Below, piece after piece: positions 5,812 through 9,536 of a stretch of DNA of 9,536 bases. The DNA is taken from assembly GCA_031396505.1 (NCBI GenBank), contig JANNKX010000400.1, positions 1 through 9,536 on the forward strand, in the 5' to 3' direction. Each line of letters starts with the position of its first letter. Position 1 is the first letter of the stretch. A program made the translations under genes and the position numbers. This stretch comes from JAAFHS01 sp031396505 (GTDB lineage: Bacteria; Pseudomonadota; Alphaproteobacteria; Rhodobacterales; Rhodobacteraceae). The notes under the pieces were generated by a model, which was not told the origin of the DNA, did not search any database, and saw only the letters and a list, made by a program, of their open reading frames with translations.

Positions 5812-7341
5812 TTAAAGCGGTGCATCCGTCGGTTCAAGCGCGAGCGGTGAAGCCGCCCGTGGCAAATCCGCAATCGTCAGCCCCGCCACCGGCTTGCCCA
5901 GACGGTAGCGCGTCACCCACAGCAGCCGCTTTTCGGCCCGCGTGATCGCCACGTAGGCCAGCCGCTTCCACAGTGGCAACCCCGCCTCCATCCGCCCCGA
6001 TTGCGCCGCCGCATAAAGATCAGGCGCGAACACCTGGACGTCCGTCCACTGCGACCCCTGCGCCTTGTGGATCGTCACCGCCGCCCCATGCAGGAAGGCC
6101 GCCCCCATCTTGGCCGCATGCGGGATATAGGGTTCCGCCTCATCCGGCTTTTCGATCTTGATGATGCTTGCCGCCGATACCTGGGGTTCTTCGGCCCCCA
6201 CCACATGCAGCTTGGCAAAACCCTCACGGTTGCCCGGCCCCAGATAGATCACCTGCGCGCCCTTGATCAGGCCCCGCGCCTCAAGGTCGATCCGCTTCTT
6301 GCGATGCTTCAGCGGCAGCTCGATCCCGTCGCAGATCAGCGGCTCGCCCGGCAGCAGTTCAAACTCGGGCGCCAGATGCGCGGCCCGGAATGCCGTGATC
6401 AACCTGATCCGCGTCGCATTCCGCCAGACCAGCACGGGTGATCGCGCCATCAGATCACTGTCCGCGCGTTCGGCAATCACCACGCGGTCATCATGGCGCG
6501 CGGCGTCTTCCACCAGCCGCTCAAACGCCTCGAACCCCACGCGTTCATCCGCCAGCGCATGCGCAAGATCAAGGATCGGGTTATCCGCCGTCTGGCGGTG
6601 GATGCGGTTCAGCGTCAGGCGCCGCGCACCGCCCAGCCGATCAAAAATCATCTCGCCCGATTGCCCGACAGGGGCCAACTGCGCCGGATCACCAAACAGC
6701 ACAAGCGTCGGGAATATCTCTTTCAGATCTTCAAACTGCCGCTCATCCAGCATCGAGGATTCGTCGACAAAACCCACGTCCAGCGGTTCCTCGCGGCGTT
6801 TCCAGCCCTTGATGAAATCGCTGCCCTTCAACCCCGCCGCTGCCAGCGCGCCCGGTATCGATGCCACGGTCTGATAGAACCCGAAAGCCCGGTCCAGCGC
6901 GATATCTGTCAGCCCCTCCACCGCGGGGCGGGGCGCTGTGCCTGCCAGCCATTCGGCAATCTTTTCATATTGGGGGTCATAGACGGGAGTGTACAGAATC
7001 CGGTGGATCGTGGTCGCGGGCACGCCTCGCAACCGCAAAACACTTGCCGCCTTGTTGGTGGGGGCCAGAACGGCCAGCGTGCGACGATCCTTGCGGCGCT
7101 TGCCTTCATAATCACCCGAAACGATGCTGACCCCTGCCGCGACCAAGGCCTTGGTCAGGTTCGCCAGCAACATGGTCTTGCCCGATCCTGCCTTGCCCAC
7201 AACCGCGAGGACCGACCCTTTGCCTTCTGCCGCAGGCGAGGTGGTGCCTTCGCCCAGATCGATCCCGACCGACATGAGTTCGGCCGAAACGCGGTCATGC
7301 GCTTCGGCCTGATCGTCCGACAGGGTGAGGGGCAGGTTCAT
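5812..7341 (-). CDS. ATP-dependent SF1B DNA helicase, RecD2-like
   Basis: A 509-residue superfamily 1 helicase with all core motifs: Walker A GKAGSGKT (49-56), motif Ia LAPTNKAASVL (92-102), Walker B VDESS (192-196), motif III FGDPAQLAPV (216-225), motif IV LNRIHRQ (244-250), motif V TIHKAQGSQW (423-432) and motif VI YVAITRAEKRL (463-473). This places it with RecD/TraA-type AAA_30 plus UvrD_C_2 proteins that move 5' to 3' on single-stranded DNA. It is shorter than RecD2 because it lacks the N-terminal helix-hairpin-helix region, and has no RecB or RecC partner in the window, so it should not be called RecD of RecBCD. The role is probably DNA repair or replication-fork processing (inference). 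The Shine-Dalgarno before the ATG at 7341 is weak. It lies 41 bases downstream of ccr, with a 16-bp palindrome in the gap. Confidence 0.93.
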   Translation of the reverse strand: MNLPLTLSDDQAEAHDRVSAELMSVGIDLGEGTTSPAAEGKGSVLAVVGKAGSGKTMLLANLTKALVAAGVSIVSGDYEGKRRKDRRTLAVLAPTNKAASVLRLRGVPATTIHRILYTPVYDPQYEKIAEWLAGTAPRPAVEGLTDIALDRAFGFYQTVASIPGALAAAGLKGSDFIKGWKRREEPLDVGFVDESSMLDERQFEDLKEIFPTLVLFGDPAQLAPVGQSGEMIFDRLGGARRLTLNRIHRQTADNPILDLAHALADERVGFEAFERLVEDAARHDDRVVIAERADSDLMARSPVLVWRNATRIRLITAFRAAHLAPEFELLPGEPLICDGIELPLKHRKKRIDLEARGLIKGAQVIYLGPGNREGFAKLHVVGAEEPQVSAASIIKIEKPDEAEPYIPHAAKMGAAFLHGAAVTIHKAQGSQWTDVQVFAPDLYAAAQSGRMEAGLPLWKRLAYVAITRAEKRLLWVTRYRLGKPVAGLTIADLPRAASPLALEPTDAPL

Positions 7342-7356
7342 GGCGCGACCTTACGG

Positions 7357-7372
7357 CCTTGGCGCGCCAAGG
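7357..7372. promoter_or_regulatory. perfect 16-bp palindrome CCTTGGCGCGCCAAGG
   Basis: A perfect 16-base palindrome sits in the 41-base gap between the ccr stop and the helicase start. As RNA it could fold as a 6-bp stem with a CGCG loop, but no T run follows, so a terminator is unlikely. It could be an operator, an attenuating structure between the two genes, or chance in GC-rich DNA. Confidence 0.35.
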
Positions 7373-7382
7373 ACCAGACGTG

Positions 7383-8675
7383 TCAGCGGTTCCGACTGGC
7401 CTCCAGCGTATCCTCGAACGTCTTTAGCCCGGCGTGCGGGGCCTGCACCAGCACGGCCATGTTCCCCGGTTTATGCTCATTCCGGCGCATCTTCATATGC
7501 GCCGCAGGAATATCGTCCCACGGAAAAACCTCGGACATGCAGGGATCAAGGCGACGTTCGATCATCAACTGGTTTGCAGCACTCGCCTGTTTCAGGTTCG
7601 CGAAATGGCTGCCCTGCACGCGTTTCTGGTGCATCCACAGATAGCGCGCATCCAGCGTCAGGTTGAACCCCGTGGTGCCCGCGCAGATCACCACCATGCC
7701 GCCGCGCTTTACCAAGAATACCGAGACGGGGAAGGTTGCCTCGCCCGGATGTTCGAACACGATATCGACGTTGTTGCCCTTGCCCGTGATATCCCAGATC
7801 GCCTTGCCGAATTTGCGCACCTCGTTGAACCAGACCTTGTATTCTTCGCTGTTCACGGTTGGCATCTGGCCCCAGCAGTTGAATTCCTTGCGGTTGATGA
7901 CGCCCTTGGCACCCAAGCCCATGACAAATTCGCGCTTGTCCTCTTCGGACACCACGCCAATCGCGTTGCCGCCTGCCGTGTTGATCAACTGGATCGCGTA
8001 GGACCCAAGACCACCCGACGCGCCCCATACAAGAACATTCTGGCCCGGCTTCAATTCATGCGGTTCATGCCCGAACAGCATCCGCCATGCGGTGGCCAGT
8101 GTCAGCGTATAGCAAGCACTTTCCTCCCACGACTGATGGCGCGGGCGACGCATCAATTGCTGCGCCTGCGCGCGGGTGAACTGGGAAAATGACCCATCTG
8201 GCGTCTCATAGCCCCAGATACGCTGCGTGGGCGAATACATCGGATCGCCGCCGTTGCATTCCTCGTCATCACCATCATCCTGGTTGCAGTGAATGACAAC
8301 CTCATCGCCGACTTTCCAGCGTTTCACCTTGTCACCCACAGCCCAGACGATGCCCGAAGCATCCGACCCCGCGATGTGAAAGGGCTGCTTGTGGCCGTCA
8401 AACGGGCTGATCGGCAGGCCAAGGGCGGCCCAGACGCCATTGTAATTTACGCCCGCTGCCATCACCAGCACCAGCACTTCGTTGCTGTCGATCTTCCAGG
8501 TATCGACCACTTCGACCTGCATCGCGGTATCCGGTTCGCCATGGCGTTCGCGGCGGATGGTCCAAGCATACATCTTTGCCGGAACATGCCCAAGCGGCGG
8601 CATTTCGCCAACCTCGTACAGGTCTTTCACGGGTGCATCATAAGCAACGATTGCGTTTTGCGTGTCCAAAGCCAT
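7383..8675 (-). CDS. ccr: crotonyl-CoA carboxylase/reductase
   Basis: A 430-residue NADPH-dependent enzyme that reductively carboxylates crotonyl-CoA to ethylmalonyl-CoA, the key step of the ethylmalonyl-CoA pathway for acetyl-CoA assimilation in bacteria lacking isocitrate lyase. It is a medium-chain dehydrogenase/reductase without zinc. Diagnostic stretches include AYDAPVKDLYEVGEMPPLGH (11-30), GVNYNGVWA (75-83, with the Asn of the CO2-binding set), PFHIAGSDASGIVWAVGDKV (98-117), IHCNQDDGDDEECNGGDP (128-145), IWGYETPDGSF (153-163, Glu of the CO2 pocket), the NADPH loop VWGASGGLGSY (216-226) and WMHQKRVQGSHFANLKQAS near the C-terminal third (the conserved His). The length matches the Rhodobacter enzyme. 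GGGAGG lies about five bases upstream of the ATG at 8675. The pathway partner ethylmalonyl-CoA mutase (ecm) is not in this window; the upstream neighbour is a truncated acyltransferase. Confidence 0.97.
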   Translation of the reverse strand: MALDTQNAIVAYDAPVKDLYEVGEMPPLGHVPAKMYAWTIRRERHGEPDTAMQVEVVDTWKIDSNEVLVLVMAAGVNYNGVWAALGLPISPFDGHKQPFHIAGSDASGIVWAVGDKVKRWKVGDEVVIHCNQDDGDDEECNGGDPMYSPTQRIWGYETPDGSFSQFTRAQAQQLMRRPRHQSWEESACYTLTLATAWRMLFGHEPHELKPGQNVLVWGASGGLGSYAIQLINTAGGNAIGVVSEEDKREFVMGLGAKGVINRKEFNCWGQMPTVNSEEYKVWFNEVRKFGKAIWDITGKGNNVDIVFEHPGEATFPVSVFLVKRGGMVVICAGTTGFNLTLDARYLWMHQKRVQGSHFANLKQASAANQLMIERRLDPCMSEVFPWDDIPAAHMKMRRNEHKPGNMAVLVQAPHAGLKTFEDTLEASRNR

Positions 8676-8727
8676 CCAGGCCTCCCTGCAAGAAATGCCG
8701 CGCCGCAGAATCGGGCGGGTCAGTGGT

Positions 8728-8756
8728 TGAATACAATCGGCTGAGTTACTTTACAA
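8728..8756 (-). promoter_or_regulatory. candidate sigma-70 promoter for ccr
   Basis: On the minus strand TTGTAA (8756-8751) is followed after 17 bases by TATTCA (8733-8728), about 50 bases upstream of the ccr start, within the only AT-rich stretch before the gene. The -35 element also forms an inverted pair with TTGTAA at 8774-8779 on the plus strand (TTACAA, 17 bases, TTGTAA), which could be a regulator site. The -10 match is mediocre. Confidence 0.3.
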
Positions 8757-8781
8757 TAAAAACGTAAGCCATTTTGTAATT

Positions 8782-9360
8782 TTATGTCTGCGGCATTGCA
8801 GCATCCAGCACTTGCTGCACCGGGGCGGCATAGAATGCCAACAGATCGGGCTGCAACACCGCCAAGTCGGCATCCACGATACCGCGGTCCAACAACGGCC
8901 GCAGCCCTTCGCTTACCGCGTCGGCCATGCCCTGCGGCGGCAGTTTCAACACCGCCCCCTGCAGCGCCAATCGGTCTGCCATGCCGCCCGCGATGGTCAA
9001 CAGACCATCACGCGTGGCCCCTGCGGCAATCGCTGCCGCCACCAAGGGGACGGGCAAGATCGGCACAACCCGCGCGATATCGGCCATCAGACGCGCGCCC
9101 AACGCCTCGACCGCATCAGCGGGGGCTTCGGCCAGAAAGGCGCGCAGCGATATCGGCGGGCCGAACCCCACGGCGGCGGTGCCAAATCCCTTGAACGTGC
9201 CGCGCAACCGGCCCCACAGAATACGGATCGCCGATTTCAGAATGGTCATGGGCCGCGCGCGAAACGTGCGGGTGCCCGCAATCGCGGCCGCCGTCAGCAC
9301 CCGGTCTTCCAGCACCGACTGTCCTTCGCATCTGAGAATAAAACTTGAAAAAAATGACAT
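8782..9360 (-). pseudogene. C-terminal fragment of a PlsB-like glycerol-3-phosphate acyltransferase
   Basis: A frame of 192 codons whose body, from VLEDRVLTAAAIAGT (about residues 16-30) through GFGTAAVGFGPPISLRAFLA (about 58-77) to EALGARLMADIARVVPILPV (about 84-103), resembles the region after the catalytic domain in PlsB/1-acylglycerol-3-phosphate acyltransferase-type proteins of alphaproteobacteria, where VLEDR is normally preceded by the acyltransferase core. Here the core, with its HxxxxD motif, is missing. The first 15 residues (MSFFSSFILRCEGQS) are AT-rich coding unlike the rest, an in-frame stop lies six bases before the ATG at 9360, and no Shine-Dalgarno precedes it. I read it as a gene cut near 9316-9330 by a rearrangement or insertion. 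The family call is from pattern memory; a short stand-alone hypothetical protein is the alternative. Confidence 0.6.
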
Positions 9361-9373
9361 AGGTATTCATAGT
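9345..9373 (+). promoter_or_regulatory. candidate sigma-70 promoter reading right
   Basis: TTGAAA (9345-9350), a 17-base spacer, then CATAGT (9368-9373), in AT-rich DNA. It would start transcription around 9380, serving the two small overlapping frames that follow. The start would fall almost on the first ATG, so it fits the 9464 gene better than the 9381 frame. Confidence 0.3.
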
Positions 9374-9380
9374 GAACGGA

Positions 9381-9467
9381 ATGATGGAATTGGCACTATT
9401 CTTCTTGCTATTTCTGATATCGACTGACATTGATGCTGCGGATGATTTTCTGAGGTGGTTTCGATGA
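9381..9467 (+). CDS. possible 28-residue membrane or exported peptide
   Basis: A short frame beginning MMELALFFLLFLIST and ending FLRWFR before a TGA that overlaps the next start as ATGA. It holds one hydrophobic segment (residues about 3-14) followed by an acidic stretch (DIDAADD), like a signal anchor or leader peptide. The ribosome binding site is weak (AACGGA immediately before ATG); an in-frame GTG at 9372 is an alternative start. Its main support is the exact 4-base overlap with the downstream frame, typical of translational coupling. No family is recognised, and it may equally be an uncoded upstream stretch. Confidence 0.3.
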   Translation: MMELALFFLLFLISTDIDAADDFLRWFR

Positions 9468-9536
9468 AACAATTTGCTTCGATCTGTATCTTACTCCTAT
9501 TGCATCTCGCCTGCTGTCATGCGGTCGAGCTCGTCG
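9464..9536 (+). CDS. N-terminus of a probable exported protein, cut by the right edge
   Basis: From ATG at 9464 the frame is open to the window edge (24 codons): MKQFASIC, then a run of leucines, then HLACCHA and VELV. This is a good Sec signal peptide, with Lys at position 2, a hydrophobic core and an A/C-rich end with possible cleavage after CHA. The Cys pair suggests a lipoprotein, but neither cysteine sits in a canonical lipobox. GAGGTGG (9452-9458) lies five bases before the ATG, a good ribosome binding site that falls inside the preceding small frame. Codon use is more AT-rich than in the metabolic genes to the left, suggesting acquired DNA. Function unknown. Confidence 0.5.
   Translation, partial: MKQFASICILLLLHLACCHAVELV

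Noticed and set aside
5812..7341. Helicase as a phage-defence component or RecBCD subunit
   Set aside because: No nuclease, RecB/RecC or other defence-type partner lies nearby; neighbours are ccr and a RAM-domain gene, and the motifs fit a stand-alone RecD2-like helicase.
6493..7644. 383-codon plus-strand open frame
   Set aside because: It lies antisense to the helicase and the end of ccr, whose motifs are fully intact; its composition is Arg/Gln/His-rich shadow sequence.
7434..8192. 252-codon plus-strand open frame
   Set aside because: It is antisense to ccr, a very highly conserved gene; no family resemblance of its own.
1..9536. CRISPR array, rRNA, intact IS element or replication origin
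   Set aside because: No regularly spaced direct repeats, rRNA signatures, transposase genes with terminal repeats, or clusters of DnaA boxes were seen on either strand.

Overview
The window looks like chromosomal DNA of an alphaproteobacterium of the Rhodobacterales (Roseobacter/Rhodobacter group). The evidence is high G+C coding sequence with strong third-position bias, a textbook crotonyl-CoA carboxylase/reductase of the ethylmalonyl-CoA pathway, a DUF952-pyrD gene pair, and a GC-rich hairpin next to a GGGATAT-type motif of the kind I remember from this group. No taxonomic search could be run.

Layout. Positions 1-1600 are an eroded accessory patch: a partial unknown reading frame at the left edge, one intact small helical hypothetical gene (331-810, minus), a gene-poor stretch holding a 14-bp inverted repeat, the start of a tyrosine-recombinase gene with an in-frame stop and no catalytic domain (1118-1402, minus), and 124 bases upstream of it the 5' half of a tRNA-Gly(TCC) cut off right after the anticodon loop (1526-1562, minus). 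I read the last two as the scar of a decayed integrative element at a tRNA attachment site. Positions 1610-3834 (minus) hold an exported 5'-nucleotidase followed, with a 4-base overlap, by a small SAM methyltransferase. Divergent from these, 3988-5384 (plus) holds a DUF952 gene overlapping pyrD (class 2 dihydroorotate dehydrogenase). A 167-base gap follows with two short dyads and a terminator-like hairpin.

Positions 5552-8675 (minus) hold, in transcription order, ccr, an SF1B (RecD2-like) helicase and a stand-alone Lrp/AsnC effector (RAM) domain, with short gaps that would allow co-transcription. Upstream of ccr lies the C-terminal part only of a PlsB-like acyltransferase (8782-9360, minus). 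Recognisable similarity stops abruptly near 9316-9330, and beyond that point the DNA becomes AT-rich and carries two overlapping plus-strand reading frames with hydrophobic N-termini, the second running off the window. That is a second rearrangement or insertion boundary.

Most genes here are housekeeping or metabolic: pyrimidine synthesis, nucleotide salvage, C2/acetyl-CoA assimilation, DNA metabolism. I found no convincing undescribed multi-gene system, no CRISPR array and no intact mobile element. The most noteworthy items are the two genomic scars (tRNA-Gly plus integrase on the left, truncated acyltransferase plus AT-rich flank on the right) and several unexplained dyad symmetries between genes.
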